DNA of 62,605 bases from Sergeia podlipaevii (taxonomy: Eukaryota > Euglenozoa > Kinetoplastea > Trypanosomatida > Trypanosomatidae): assembly GCA_030849805.1 (NCBI GenBank), contig JASANZ010002174.1, positions 1 through 62,605 of the forward strand. The letters are read 5' to 3'. This document shows, piece after piece, positions 28,314 through 38,369 of this stretch. The position numbers and the translations under genes are program-made. The first letter of the stretch is position 1; the number at the start of each line of letters is the position of its first letter. Under the pieces are notes generated by a model. That model was given only the letters and a program-made list of their open reading frames with translations. It ran no database searches and was not told where the DNA came from.

Positions 28314-28850
28314 TTAAGCTGCCTTCTTTGTATTCTTCTTCTTCTCATTGCTGCTAACTCCATCACGCCCCAGAGAAACAATATGCTCATATTCAGCTGC
28401 TGTCACAGGCTGTACGCTCAGGCGAGACTGGGTAAACAAAGCCATGTTGCTTAGTGCCTTGTCTTGCTTCATAAAATGAAGCCCGACAACGGCGGGAAAT
28501 TTCTCAGCAAAGGCAACGTCTACCATCTGCCATGGGTTGTTTTCTTTCGTTGCCTTGGAGTAGTAGTACTCTGAGCTCTTATCAAGAGCGGTATAGTCAT
28601 CATACGCAAGCTTTGACACAGTTGCCAAACCCACAACACCAGGCTCCTTGGAGTTGCTATGGTAGAAAAGAACCTTGTCACCCATCACCATCGCACGCAT
28701 GTTGTTGCGAGCCGCGTAGTTGCGCACTCCATCCCACGGGGAGGTGCCCATCTTCTGAAGATCATCGATAGAAAACTTATGTGGCTCAGATTTCATCAGC
28801 CAGTGCCGGCACTCATTCGCTGCTTCTGTGCGGGCTCGCTTGCGGCTCAT
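28314..28850 (-). CDS. EVE-domain protein (thymocyte nuclear protein 1-like)
   Basis: 178 residues; ATG at 28850, the six codons upstream read only from a GTG. After a basic N-terminus (MSRKRARTEA) the whole protein is one EVE domain: HWLMKSEPHKFSIDDLQKMGTSPWDGVRNYAARNNMRAM, then GDKVLFYHSNSKEPGVVGLATV, all diagnostic of the THYN1 group. The fold is PUA-like, and EVE domains bind modified bases in DNA or RNA (5-methylcytosine derivatives are candidates). In a kinetoplastid, which carries base J in many species, a reader of modified DNA is conceivable but not shown. A Lys-rich tail (NEKKKNTKKAA) could be a nuclear signal. Confidence 0.93.
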   Translation of the reverse strand: MSRKRARTEAANECRHWLMKSEPHKFSIDDLQKMGTSPWDGVRNYAARNNMRAMVMGDKVLFYHSNSKEPGVVGLATVSKLAYDDYTALDKSSEYYYSKATKENNPWQMVDVAFAEKFPAVVGLHFMKQDKALSNMALFTQSRLSVQPVTAAEYEHIVSLGRDGVSSNEKKKNTKKAA

Positions 28851-29181
28851 TGTCGCCACCGCCGCCACCGCTAATTGTGTATGACGAATAATAGTAATGG
28901 AGGTGTGGTTCTCACAAAATGTGAATGGCGGACATCAAGAGAAGCAAAAAAAAAGAAGAGAAAAATGGAAGGAATAAAACGTGGGAGAGAAAAGTCTGTG
29001 CTAACAGCTATAATGCAGAAGTAAGAAATGATACATCCATCCCTCCTCTTCCAAATAAGCAACCAATAACAACAGCGACTAACGAGAAAATAGTTTCCGT
29101 ATCTAAATGAAATAAAGAGGGGACTTAGCAACAAAAGAAAAAGCGTCCTGGATACGGAAAAGAAAACACAACATGAAACTC
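28851..29181. other. Intergenic between bromodomain and THYN1-like genes
   Basis: An A-run at about 28948-28957 with A/G-rich flanks is the likely pyrimidine tract for the THYN1-like mRNA. Nothing else seen. Confidence 0.55.
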
Positions 29182-30084
29182 CTATTCCGAGGCAAACGCG
29201 ACGGAGCCCTCAGAACCAAACATTCCCGCCTCCTCCCCTTCATACTCATCTTCCATACGAATGGGGCTAATTTCTCGAAGGGTAGATACACCAGATCTGG
29301 CATTCTGTGGAATACGCTCGAGGTGAATTGGTCCGGTGCCACTACCACTTCTCACTTCCGACTTCCCCTCCTCTTTGATGGAATTTGGATGTGGTTGCGC
29401 AGAGAGTGGCGCTGATGTGACGGAGTTCTTCACCGGTGCACTCGCTAACAGCCGTGCGGAAGCACCGATAGACCTTTGTTTGGCTTCACGCGTCGTCGCA
29501 GACTTATGAAGCAGCAAAAGAATCCTACGCAACGTGGCGGCGTGGCACTTGCCAAGGTTAATATGGACTTTTGTGTTGCTGTGAATCTCTTCCTTATTCT
29601 CGTACAAGCAGTAAATCCGCCCTACCTCCAATGAGGTTTGCTTGAGCAGTTTATTCCCTAGCGCTTTCACCTCTGCAATTAGAGGTGGTGCCACACCAAG
29701 CTCCTTGATAAACAAGTTTTCCATGAGAATTTCTAAATCACGCGCACCCGTCGACACCGCGGCGCTGAGCCCGTTGTACGCATAACAATTGTCTATTACG
29801 AGGCGCATATCACTAACAAACGAGTCGCTAGAAGCATATTCATATTTATCAAGTCGTTTCTCAATAAGGTCCCAGTACATGGGGCTGCGTACACGCGTGA
29901 GGTACTCGGGGAGTCTCAATGGGTTCGTTCGAAACACTTTGTCCTTGTCGGCACCTATGACACTATGCAGTACATTTCGACACGCACTGTAAAATCGAAC
30001 GTCCAGGAAGGCACGTACCTCGTGCTGGCGCTGCTTTATTCGTCGTCGAAGCTCAGCTACCTTTGCTTCACATTCGCTTGTCAT
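29182..30084 (-). CDS. Bromodomain protein
   Basis: 300 residues from the ATG at 30084 (upstream in-frame sequence opens on GTG). A bromodomain covers about residues 28-125: FRTNPLRLPEYLTRVRSPMYWDLIEKRLDKYEYAS is the ZA loop and helix A-B region, and DMRLVIDNCYAYNG carries the conserved acetyl-lysine-binding Asn. The rest is partly ordered (YENKEEIHSNTKVHINLGKCHAATLRRILLLL) and ends in a Ser/Glu-rich tail. Kinetoplastid bromodomain factors mark transcription start regions and bind acetylated histones. Which BDF paralogue this is cannot be told by eye. A MYST acetyltransferase lies 29 kb upstream in the same unit. Confidence 0.87.
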   Translation of the reverse strand: MTSECEAKVAELRRRIKQRQHEVRAFLDVRFYSACRNVLHSVIGADKDKVFRTNPLRLPEYLTRVRSPMYWDLIEKRLDKYEYASSDSFVSDMRLVIDNCYAYNGLSAAVSTGARDLEILMENLFIKELGVAPPLIAEVKALGNKLLKQTSLEVGRIYCLYENKEEIHSNTKVHINLGKCHAATLRRILLLLHKSATTREAKQRSIGASARLLASAPVKNSVTSAPLSAQPHPNSIKEEGKSEVRSGSGTGPIHLERIPQNARSGVSTLREISPIRMEDEYEGEEAGMFGSEGSVAFASE

Positions 30085-30501
30085 GCCGTTTATGCCAAAC
30101 TGTGAAAGAATTTGTAGAACCAACAGCAAACAATATTTTTTTGTAAAGGGATGCTCTAATTGATTCTGCACGTGTGACTTATGCTGTATTATTATTACTA
30201 TTTTTTGGCCAGTACGTGCTAGCCAATGCAGGAGACCCCCTGCGGCAGATAGTTGTCCTCTTGCTTAAATCAAAAGAAAATTATTACAAGATTTTAAAAG
30301 AAGTAAAAAAAATGTTCAAGAAAGCAAAAAATTACAAAAGCACAACTTATTTAACCGCACAGACAAGATGCAATACAGCAACAATCATCAGAATCCGTCA
30401 ATGCATTTAGTGAGCTCTTCAGTGTGAACATATTTCCTACACAACCTGTAGACAACGCGTACTATCCTCACGACACCAAAAGTCACAGAAGGACTACCTC
30501 T
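30085..30501. other. Intergenic between small membrane protein and bromodomain genes
   Basis: A-rich with an A-run at about 30303-30310; mixed T-run at 30134-30142 near the bromodomain start. No gene seen. Confidence 0.55.
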
Positions 30502-30840
30502 TCACCACAGTGGCAAGACCCAAACTACCAAAAGCACCAATAGTGCAATGAAAACACAAACAGACCTCCAACTGTATCGTGCGTACTCGACCCACAGAGG
30601 CCGGCTACGCTGAGTCCCCGCCGGTAGTCGATCAGCGCGCTTGAAACCCTGTTGCCAATGATTAGGATAAACATAATCGCACGCGTACCACACATCCCCG
30701 TCCACCGCACGTACACTAGGACCATTCGCGTCTTCAATTTCAATCCAGCGCTGAAAGCAGTGAGAAAGCGTGGCTTTCCACGATTGGCGCTGACGAGGAG
30801 CGGTCAGCCTTCCCGGAGCTAAGTGTGAACTGGACTGCAT
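30502..30840 (-). CDS. Small protein with C-terminal membrane anchor, unknown function
   Basis: 112 residues from the ATG at 30840 (frame opens ten codons earlier on TTG). Soluble N-terminal ~88 residues with many Arg and Trp (WIEIEDANGP, DGDVWYACDYVYPNHWQQGFKRADRLPAG), then one hydrophobic helix at the very C-terminus (VCVFIALLVLLVVWVLPLW). That is the layout of a tail-anchored protein, or of a small inner-membrane subunit. No family recognised. The frame is short, but its composition is protein-like and it stands alone between two spacers of its own. Confidence 0.65.
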   Translation of the reverse strand: MQSSSHLAPGRLTAPRQRQSWKATLSHCFQRWIEIEDANGPSVRAVDGDVWYACDYVYPNHWQQGFKRADRLPAGTQRSRPLWVEYARYSWRSVCVFIALLVLLVVWVLPLW

Positions 30841-31659
30841 AAAAAATAAAGACGCCTCACACGCTATCAATTGGAGCTAATTAAGTACAAGTATATCGTA
30901 GCAACACAATGCAGCGTTGCGATCTAAAGTAAATCTAAGCACTGGAGACAATGCACAAGCGCACTGTTCTATTTTCTCTCCCGAAGAAGCGCATACAAAC
31001 ACACACAAATATGTATAGAAAAATAAAAGAGGGTGAGAGAGACATATACACCTACAGCAGTTTTAGCGAGCATGATGAGTGGTAAGACAGAAACCCCCTA
31101 TATCTCCTTCTCCACCAAGAGTGCCAACTGAATGCGGGACAACAGAAAAAAAAAAGACAGAAACTGTATTGGTTTTTACTCTTATTTCCCGACTGCTCAA
31201 ACTTCAAAGAAGGAGGGAAGCGAGGTACTCCTCTGCTTGGCATGGTAATATAAAAAAAAGTGGAATAAAGCGTACCTCGCCCACCCCCCTCAAAAAAAAA
31301 AAATCAGGGCAGTCACTTAACACACTCCTTACAAACGTCTCTAACAAAGTTACTTGTTGGCACCTGTCCATTTACCTACAGACAACAACAACAACAAGCT
31401 CGCATGCAGCAACGCACTACCAGTCCTTATCAACCCTTTGTATCAAAGAAAAAAGATAAGAAAGACCGGCACAACAATAGGCCAACCAATATCTCTGAAT
31501 ATCAGCAAATAGTACACCTAAAAAAAAAAAACTATCAATACAACACCAAAAAGAGAAATCTCCCTCATAAGGGCACAGGCGCGTAACGTGCAACCTCTCC
31601 ATGCTTTTTTTTTCTTCCTCATTTAACTCTGGCCACTCCGCTGGCCATCACGTAAATGA
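30841..31659. other. Intergenic between nucleoporin and small membrane protein genes
   Basis: A-runs at about 31146-31156, 31297-31307 and 31520-31530; a T-run on the plus strand at 31604-31613 lies in the nucleoporin 3' UTR. Open frames are lysine-rich translations of A-runs. No gene seen. Confidence 0.6.
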
Positions 31660-34600
31660 TTAAAAATACGCTGACCCACCAGTGTTCAGAATGTTATCTG
31701 CGCGGTCAAGAAGACTCTCTGCTTGATAAAATGCCTCCTTCTCATCCTGGCTGCCAGAGAAAGCCTGAGCTGCTTGCGCATGATAGGTGTGCACAACACC
31801 AATGGCACTAGACACAATCACCTGCTGCAGCGTGCCCCTCCGCGCCGCAATTGCCATATTGACAACAACAGTAGCAAGTGAGAAGATAAGAAAGCCGGCT
31901 GTAACCTGAGCCTTAACAAATGGCTCGCATATAACGTCAATGTCCTCCTTACTCTCAACAATTTCCTGGTATGCGTGAAAAATCACTTTCATGTCAACGT
32001 TGCAGTCCATGAGCAGTTGAACCGTCTTGCTTGAACCCCTTGGCGAGGCACGGAACTGATGGGTCTCTAGCATGCGGATCACAAAGGAAATAGGGAAAGA
32101 CACTGTGGGACGGTAATAGCGCTCAATCAACCTGCGACTGACAGCCTCAGCAGTCGTGTTACGCAGAGCGTAGGCTCGAACGATGCACGCGGCGTACGTA
32201 GCGCTGTCATATACATTGGATGCTACCAGCACATCGAGCTGCACCTCCGCCCCGCCAAGAGTTGAATACATGCCAGCAATCTCAAGTAAGTTGGTTGTCG
32301 TGCACACTCGATTAGCGACCAGATCCATGTGCTGCAAAGCAAGCTCCCGCTCAGTAACGCGGCGACCCTCAACAGTCCATACAGTGTCCAGGCGCGCATA
32401 TCCGGACCCAAGGAAGCCCGCTATCACCCCACACAACCGCTGCTGCGCTTGCATAAGACGCAGTCTCTGCTCCACCTGCTGAGCTTGATCTGACCCGCAC
32501 TCTCGCGCGCACTCAAGGGCCTCAGTGAGACACCGCACACGATAGCTCAGGCGATCGGCCTCCGGGATGTCCTGAAGAGCCGATTCCGCTAACAGGACAC
32601 TTTGCTCAATAGCTGCCTTGTAGTTTCTCTGCGTACGTCGAAGATACCGAGCGTACTCTTCGCCAAGCACGAGGGCATTACGCGTAAGGTACTTTTCTAA
32701 AAATGGCGAGCGCGCAGACACCAATGTATCGCGCAACGTCCTACTAATAGCAGCGTCCTCGCGTGGAGCACACAGCCAGTCAAAGAGATAGCAGTGCGTC
32801 AACTCATCTCCGGACTCGATGGACCAAATGCTACCAGAACTGCGAGGGCCGCCAAGCAGTCCATCTACCGCGCTACGGTGTGTGTGCCAGGCAGACTCCA
32901 GCAAGCGCACGAGAAGGTCAAGTACGCGCAGCTTCGTTTGGTACGCACTGTAGAGCGCCGGTCCCGCCAGCGCTGGGGGAGCGGAGAAGCGCACGCTACT
33001 TGCATTAATGCCAGGACTCATGGACGTGTTGAGCGTGACGTTGCCGCCAGTACCACCAACCACACCGCCACCACGCTCAGCAAGGTGCAGGGCAACGGCG
33101 GCGCCACTTGGATCCAGCTGGGCAGCAGCATGTAGCAGTAACTGTGCAGCGGTTCCCTCCCTCTTCGCTTCGCAAAGCTGCTGGCAGATACCTGGCAGAA
33201 CACCACTGTTCCAATATAGTGCTGCGTTTGGTGAGACCGAAGCAAGCCAATCGGCGAGACGGGCATCCGAAAAGGCCCCAAGACTCTCGCCGCGAGTGAA
33301 GGTATCAATCTCTGAGCGCGCCTGCATCTCTTGGAGGTCAATAGTGTTGAAAAAGTACGGGCACCGCTTCTGCAGCTGCGTAAAGGTCTTCACTCGCGCG
33401 CTGTTGGCCGCCAGCATGCCCTCTTGAGAAGTAAGAATAACTCGGCTAATGTAGTGTGCATAGCGGTGAGCCGCCTCCTGGTCGCGCACAAGCTGCGAAA
33501 AAGTAACAGTGCGGTCGCTCTGCTGAACTGGAATGTGACAAGACTGCTGCAAGAGCACGGCGGTCTGAAGAGCCCTGCTTGCAACCTGGTAGCAGCTGTG
33601 CAACATAACTAATTGGAACCTATTCACGTCGTGGATCGATAGGTGGGTGCCCTCAGGTAAAGACACCACCACACGATTGCGCTGCCACTGATGTGGCACA
33701 TCCACTCTGAAATTCTGCTCGCCATGTGTGCCAATGTCCATACTCTCCAGGTACTGAATAAGGCGTGAAAGCACCGTCTCAAGGGGCCCAAAATGCTCAC
33801 AGGGAAGCTTACTGATGGGCACTTCCCAAATGCTGTAAAGTGCGCGCGCAATGTAAGTGACGATACCAGTAGAAAAGGGTGACATGATCACTGCAACTTG
33901 GTACCCACCCGCCAGGCCAGCGCCACCCGTTTGAGTAACAGGCAGCGTCATGTTTCGAAGTAGTTCCTGCGCTAAGCGCCGCGCCTCAAGAACGTTCCCC
34001 TCTCGTAGTTTCTGGCTCAGCTGCTCCAAAGATACACCCCCTTGGGCTGCCACAGTCGGCATTGTAGAGATACAGTGCTCCTGCAAAAATACGCCCTGTG
34101 TGTCACCAGGATTGAGTGCGCCAATTGCAATCTGAAGCAGCATCGCAGCATAGTCGGTGGCATTATAGACATTGGCAAATCGCTTCAGCAGACTCTCTTT
34201 GCATTTGATGTTGCTGGTGCTGAGAATCGCGTACAGAGTATCAACGGGACGCATCTGCATGTAGGTGGAGAGCCCATGGCGATGAGCAATAATAAAGCGT
34301 GTGGCTGGATAGCAGACCTGCGCGCATATGTCGTTGGGGCTGCGGCGCGGTGCGTTGGGAACCATAGCAATCGCATCTACGCGCACAATACCAGATGACG
34401 AAACATCCTCGGCAGCCACCACATCCCTGCAGTTATTGTGGGGATCAATAATAGTACGTGGAGACGTAACAGCAACAATCTTGTCAGCTGACGCGTCGTC
34501 TTCGCGCTCATAGCACGCAATAAGAACTGCAGCTTCAGCCGCGTAGCATACCGACACCTCCTGGCTGTTGCGTAAATAAGAAGGCGTGAAAGATCGCATG

Positions 34601-35694
34601 CTAAGGTCCACGTGGTGGTCATCGGTCATTGAACTCAAGTAGCGGTAGCGAAATTGATCGCCGTTCTGCGCAATAGCGATAAGCGTGCAGCCATCGGGAT
34701 CTGGCTGGATGACAAACAGCTTGAGCAGAGGAGAAAACCCTCCGTCATCGCTGCGTGGGTCCTGGGTGGACTGCTTTCGTCCACCTGTCCTCGGCTGGTG
34801 GCGCAGTGAGCGCACCATCTTTAGTCCGTCTGGTACAACCTTCCATGCGGCGATCGTATTGTGTTCATCAAGCCCGACAAGAAGCTCGCGACGTTCGTCC
34901 ACTACAATGTCCCTGAGGCCAGGGTTAGGGCCTGTCCACGTTTGTTTAACGCTATTCACTACAGAGGTAATTTGCCCAAGAATCGGACGGCTAGAAAAGA
35001 GATAAGAAAAGCACACCAACCTAATTTTCGGCACAATTGGAGTACCCTCGCGCGTGTACCGCAGCTCATATACGTTGCCGTCAGCGCCAGCACAAAAGAT
35101 GCGACCACTGTCCACTACGCCAACTATCTTGGTAATGATCGTGCCCGCAGCGACACTGTAGCCAAGGTTGACAATCTTAATCTCAGATAACTCTTCACCA
35201 TGCACAATGCAGAGACCAAGAAGAAACACGGTGCTTGCCGTTGCAACGGGTAAGACATACGTCACGTGCGGCTGAAAAACATCAGAACGTGCTTTGACTG
35301 GCGCACCAACCGCGACAATTATCTCCGGAATCTCATCATAAAGACAAAACTCGCGGCGCGTCCTGTAATCCCAAAGGCCTAATTTGTTGTCAACAGTGAA
35401 CCATGCGCGTGCAAGCATTGGAAATAAGCCAACCAGAGATGAATAATTCATTGTCCTCCAGATGGCCAGTAGTGGTTCAGGCCAAGAGACACTTCCAAGA
35501 GGTACAAAATCCGGCAGTGCCCACGTCGTGTCACAGGTCGAAAGTGTAAATGGGTTTGAATACACAAAGCCGGTAGCACTCGGATTAGATCGGCGTTCCA
35601 CCGTGGACGACCCAATCTCGACTGAAATGGAGTCCTCCACCATTGTCTTGGCTTCCTGCGCCACCTGCATCGATGCGTGACGAAAGTCCATCAT
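31660..35694 (-). CDS. Nup155/Nup170-family nucleoporin (TbNup144 type)
   Basis: 1344 residues; ATG at 35694. Inner-ring scaffold component of the nuclear pore. The N-terminal half is a beta-propeller, where the family core is easy to see: LVGLFPMLARAWFTVDNKLGLWDY, then VFQPHVTYVLPVATASTVFLLG and GRIFCAGADGNVYELRYT. The C-terminal half (about 600-1344) is a long alpha-solenoid with segments such as KYLTRNALVLGEEYARYLRRTQRNYKAAI. There are no FG repeats, as expected for a scaffold member. Trypanosoma brucei Nup144 is the known kinetoplastid equivalent. One gene, no break. Confidence 0.92.
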   Translation of the reverse strand: MMDFRHASMQVAQEAKTMVEDSISVEIGSSTVERRSNPSATGFVYSNPFTLSTCDTTWALPDFVPLGSVSWPEPLLAIWRTMNYSSLVGLFPMLARAWFTVDNKLGLWDYRTRREFCLYDEIPEIIVAVGAPVKARSDVFQPHVTYVLPVATASTVFLLGLCIVHGEELSEIKIVNLGYSVAAGTIITKIVGVVDSGRIFCAGADGNVYELRYTREGTPIVPKIRLVCFSYLFSSRPILGQITSVVNSVKQTWTGPNPGLRDIVVDERRELLVGLDEHNTIAAWKVVPDGLKMVRSLRHQPRTGGRKQSTQDPRSDDGGFSPLLKLFVIQPDPDGCTLIAIAQNGDQFRYRYLSSMTDDHHVDLSMRSFTPSYLRNSQEVSVCYAAEAAVLIACYEREDDASADKIVAVTSPRTIIDPHNNCRDVVAAEDVSSSGIVRVDAIAMVPNAPRRSPNDICAQVCYPATRFIIAHRHGLSTYMQMRPVDTLYAILSTSNIKCKESLLKRFANVYNATDYAAMLLQIAIGALNPGDTQGVFLQEHCISTMPTVAAQGGVSLEQLSQKLREGNVLEARRLAQELLRNMTLPVTQTGGAGLAGGYQVAVIMSPFSTGIVTYIARALYSIWEVPISKLPCEHFGPLETVLSRLIQYLESMDIGTHGEQNFRVDVPHQWQRNRVVVSLPEGTHLSIHDVNRFQLVMLHSCYQVASRALQTAVLLQQSCHIPVQQSDRTVTFSQLVRDQEAAHRYAHYISRVILTSQEGMLAANSARVKTFTQLQKRCPYFFNTIDLQEMQARSEIDTFTRGESLGAFSDARLADWLASVSPNAALYWNSGVLPGICQQLCEAKREGTAAQLLLHAAAQLDPSGAAVALHLAERGGGVVGGTGGNVTLNTSMSPGINASSVRFSAPPALAGPALYSAYQTKLRVLDLLVRLLESAWHTHRSAVDGLLGGPRSSGSIWSIESGDELTHCYLFDWLCAPREDAAISRTLRDTLVSARSPFLEKYLTRNALVLGEEYARYLRRTQRNYKAAIEQSVLLAESALQDIPEADRLSYRVRCLTEALECARECGSDQAQQVEQRLRLMQAQQRLCGVIAGFLGSGYARLDTVWTVEGRRVTERELALQHMDLVANRVCTTTNLLEIAGMYSTLGGAEVQLDVLVASNVYDSATYAACIVRAYALRNTTAEAVSRRLIERYYRPTVSFPISFVIRMLETHQFRASPRGSSKTVQLLMDCNVDMKVIFHAYQEIVESKEDIDVICEPFVKAQVTAGFLIFSLATVVVNMAIAARRGTLQQVIVSSAIGVVHTYHAQAAQAFSGSQDEKEAFYQAESLLDRADNILNTGGSAYF

Positions 35695-36311
35695 ACAGTC
35701 TTTCAAGATGCACCTATATAGTACCTTCTTTCCACTTTTGTGCTTGAATATAGAAAAAAAAACTCTAAAACCGTTTGCACCTCGCTTTGAAATGTGCGTT
35801 AAACAACAGCAAAGGACTATCTAATACTGTATTTTATGTAAGAAAAAAATAAAGGTGATTTCACCTTTTGTGGTAAGCTGAAAAATGGAGAAAGAAAGGG
35901 AATGTAGAAGAAAGTAAACGCTTTTTGAGATATCAAGTAGCTCACTGTTTACTGTTTGTCCTTCGTTGCAGCAGCGCAAAAAGTAAATCATGCGAGTTAA
36001 ATGGTGACAAAAGAGACTATAAAAAAAAAAGTGGTGTGGAGGATCTCCATACTCCCACTCACGCGTTTATAAGAAATTCACCGGTTTTGCAGCGCAGTTT
36101 ATGGATGGAGGTAAGCCTAAAAACAAGAGTACAATAATGGGCATCAGCTAAGCAATTTCGAAAAAGAAAAGAAAAGAAAAGCAACGACACAACCCACACA
36201 TACACACGTGCACACGCACACTGTCAAGTAAACAAGCAAATAACAATGCAAAAATTCTCAATGTCATACATTTTGACTGCATAATTTATTTGATTCAGGC
36301 ATGCTGGCACC
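35695..36311. other. Intergenic between LRR protein and nucleoporin genes
   Basis: A-runs at about 35753-35762 and 36021-36030 on the plus strand. Purine-rich GAAAA repeats at 36158-36180 fall in the LRR gene 3' UTR. No gene seen. Confidence 0.6.
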
Positions 36312-38369
36312 TCAGACATCAGAGTCAGAATCTGAATCAATCATCATGGCCTTTATCCTTGCGCGCATTGCTGCAAGTGGACCCTCACTAGAGTCGGCAA
36401 CAGCGGCCTCACTAGGTGCTTGCGCAGCTGGCACTTCTATGCCATTGTGATCTTCATCACGTGGTGGTTTCGTTTGAGCCTGTGGCGTCTGACCAATAGG
36501 AAAAGAAGCAGACATGGACATAACACTCTCTGCAGGAGTCGTCGATCCGGTCAGGGGGGCTGCGCGAGGACTTGTAGAGGGGGATCCACGATGAGAAGGA
36601 ATTTGTGGTGGCTGGCCTTCGCGCTGCGAGCTGACGGTGCTAGCAGCAGCCACACTCCGCGGTCCTCGTCTGGGCGGTACGCTCATTGGTGACTGGGATG
36701 GCCTGCAAGTGCCTGGAACATTGGTGTCCTGAGCAGCCTCACCACGCACAAGGGCAGAAAGCCCGTTGCCAGCAGTCACAGCCGGCACTGTACCATCAGT
36801 GTTGTCAACAGTTTGAAACTGTAGCGAGGAGTCACGCGTAGTGGCACAAAAAGGATCCGCAACGGACTCAAAGACAATTTCCGTCGAGTTGCGCATGCCT
36901 CCGCCACTTAGAACTTTCTCACTCTTATCGCCGCCCCCAAAAGCAAAATTAATTGTGCACGCAGAGCCCACAGAATTGCGGCTGACGTTCTTCTGCGACG
37001 GAAGTGGGAGGATGTCAGCCACTTTGTCCGGTATGCCGCCACGCACATCGCTAGCGCCAGCTTTCGCCTCATGAGGTGGCTGTTGAGCTGCCCTGCTGAG
37101 CATCGCCTTCCGCTTGACACGATCAGCTTCAAGAGTCAAGATAGCGGCGTGTTCTTCGGGTCGTGAAGCCGACTGCGCAGCAATTGCCTGCATCTCCACA
37201 GGAGCGGGGAGTAACTCCGGCGTATCACGGTGACGCGCTTGTGACATTGATAATACCGAATTGGGGATCGCAGGCACTGACTGCTGACCCTTCAGCAGAA
37301 AAAATGATTTATATACTGCAGCAAGCGTGTCACCGTAAGTGAAAGAAACGTGCGCCGCAGTGCCGAATGAGTCACGGAATGTCAATCCATTTGGTTTCAC
37401 AAACTCTGCCTGGGTAGCACTCAGCCGAAACTCTACAATGATGTCCCGCGTCATAAAAGTTAATATGTTCAAAGTGCCACGGTCAAGCCGCAGAACCGCC
37501 CTCGCAGGCTGTTTAATAGGAACCGCAATGGTATTGTTGCTCTGAACCTGAATGCCCTCTGAGAAGAAAATGCTTTCTACAGTTCGTAGATCGCTGTCGG
37601 TTATAAACTGTTGCTTTAATGTATACGGATCACGATGAATACGCCCGAGTGTACACTCGTCATTTTCTCCAACTGCGGCAGAAAGGCCACCGCCACTTTG
37701 CAGTCGCTGCACCTTCGCTTCAAGATACGCAATACGCTTGGATAGGCGCACCGCTGCAGCCTCTGACTCCCCTTCTTCCTGATCCCTGGAGCAACCAGTG
37801 CGGGAATCGGGATGCCTCTTACTATTCAGGCCACCGTTTCGCGAACGCTGAGTGTCGATCAGAGCATCTTCAACAGTGCGAGCACCTGATTTGCTTGCCT
37901 TTCGCGCTTTGCGCAAATGCTTGCACTCTGATATTATTTCCTGATACATAGCCGTAGACCTGGGATGCAAATCCATTAGCCAGCCATAGCTCACCGCCAA
38001 CGCAGCATCGGGACCCATACTCCGCGCGCAACTGCGCTCCTCGGGGGACACTGCAATTCCATCGATTTCGTTCAAAGAAAACCCGACTACTAGTATAGCC
38101 ATAACACGGTAGTAAGGGTGGGCAGTAATGGGGTTACCACTGAGCCACAGCACCTCCAGAGATCGCTGCTTCGTAAGACCTAAAAAGCTGTCTATTCGAT
38201 TGTTCTGCACGTTAAGCTCAGTAAGATAGAGAAGAGTGCCGAAATGTTCGAAGCTGCTAAGACTGTTGCCGCTAACATCCACTACCACAAAGTTGCTACT
38301 AGAAAGTTCCTTGAGACCCTTAAAGGTCTCAATTCCCTTTCCAACGAGATCAAGACGATGAAAAAGCAT
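36312..38369 (-). CDS. Leucine-rich repeat protein with C-terminal unknown beta-rich region
   Basis: 685 residues. Residues ~1-110 are SDS22-like leucine-rich repeats (NFVVVDVSGNSLSSFEHF, LTELNVQNNRIDSFLGL, LEVLWLSGNPITAHPYYR) with the LRR-cap-like end. A coiled coil (LSKRIAYLEAKVQRLQSG, about 208-225) follows. Then a probable beta-rich domain at ~245-370 (LRTVESIFFSEGIQVQSNNTIAVPIKQPARAVLRL, FGTAAHVSFTYGDTLAAVYKSFFLL). The last 300 residues are disordered, Ser/Pro/Arg-rich, and end in DSDSDSDV. Similar LRR proteins are common in flagellar and cytoskeletal assemblies, but no direct evidence places this one. ATG at 38369 is the first Met of the LRR region. Confidence 0.82.
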   Translation of the reverse strand: MLFHRLDLVGKGIETFKGLKELSSSNFVVVDVSGNSLSSFEHFGTLLYLTELNVQNNRIDSFLGLTKQRSLEVLWLSGNPITAHPYYRVMAILVVGFSLNEIDGIAVSPEERSCARSMGPDAALAVSYGWLMDLHPRSTAMYQEIISECKHLRKARKASKSGARTVEDALIDTQRSRNGGLNSKRHPDSRTGCSRDQEEGESEAAAVRLSKRIAYLEAKVQRLQSGGGLSAAVGENDECTLGRIHRDPYTLKQQFITDSDLRTVESIFFSEGIQVQSNNTIAVPIKQPARAVLRLDRGTLNILTFMTRDIIVEFRLSATQAEFVKPNGLTFRDSFGTAAHVSFTYGDTLAAVYKSFFLLKGQQSVPAIPNSVLSMSQARHRDTPELLPAPVEMQAIAAQSASRPEEHAAILTLEADRVKRKAMLSRAAQQPPHEAKAGASDVRGGIPDKVADILPLPSQKNVSRNSVGSACTINFAFGGGDKSEKVLSGGGMRNSTEIVFESVADPFCATTRDSSLQFQTVDNTDGTVPAVTAGNGLSALVRGEAAQDTNVPGTCRPSQSPMSVPPRRGPRSVAAASTVSSQREGQPPQIPSHRGSPSTSPRAAPLTGSTTPAESVMSMSASFPIGQTPQAQTKPPRDEDHNGIEVPAAQAPSEAAVADSSEGPLAAMRARIKAMMIDSDSDSDV

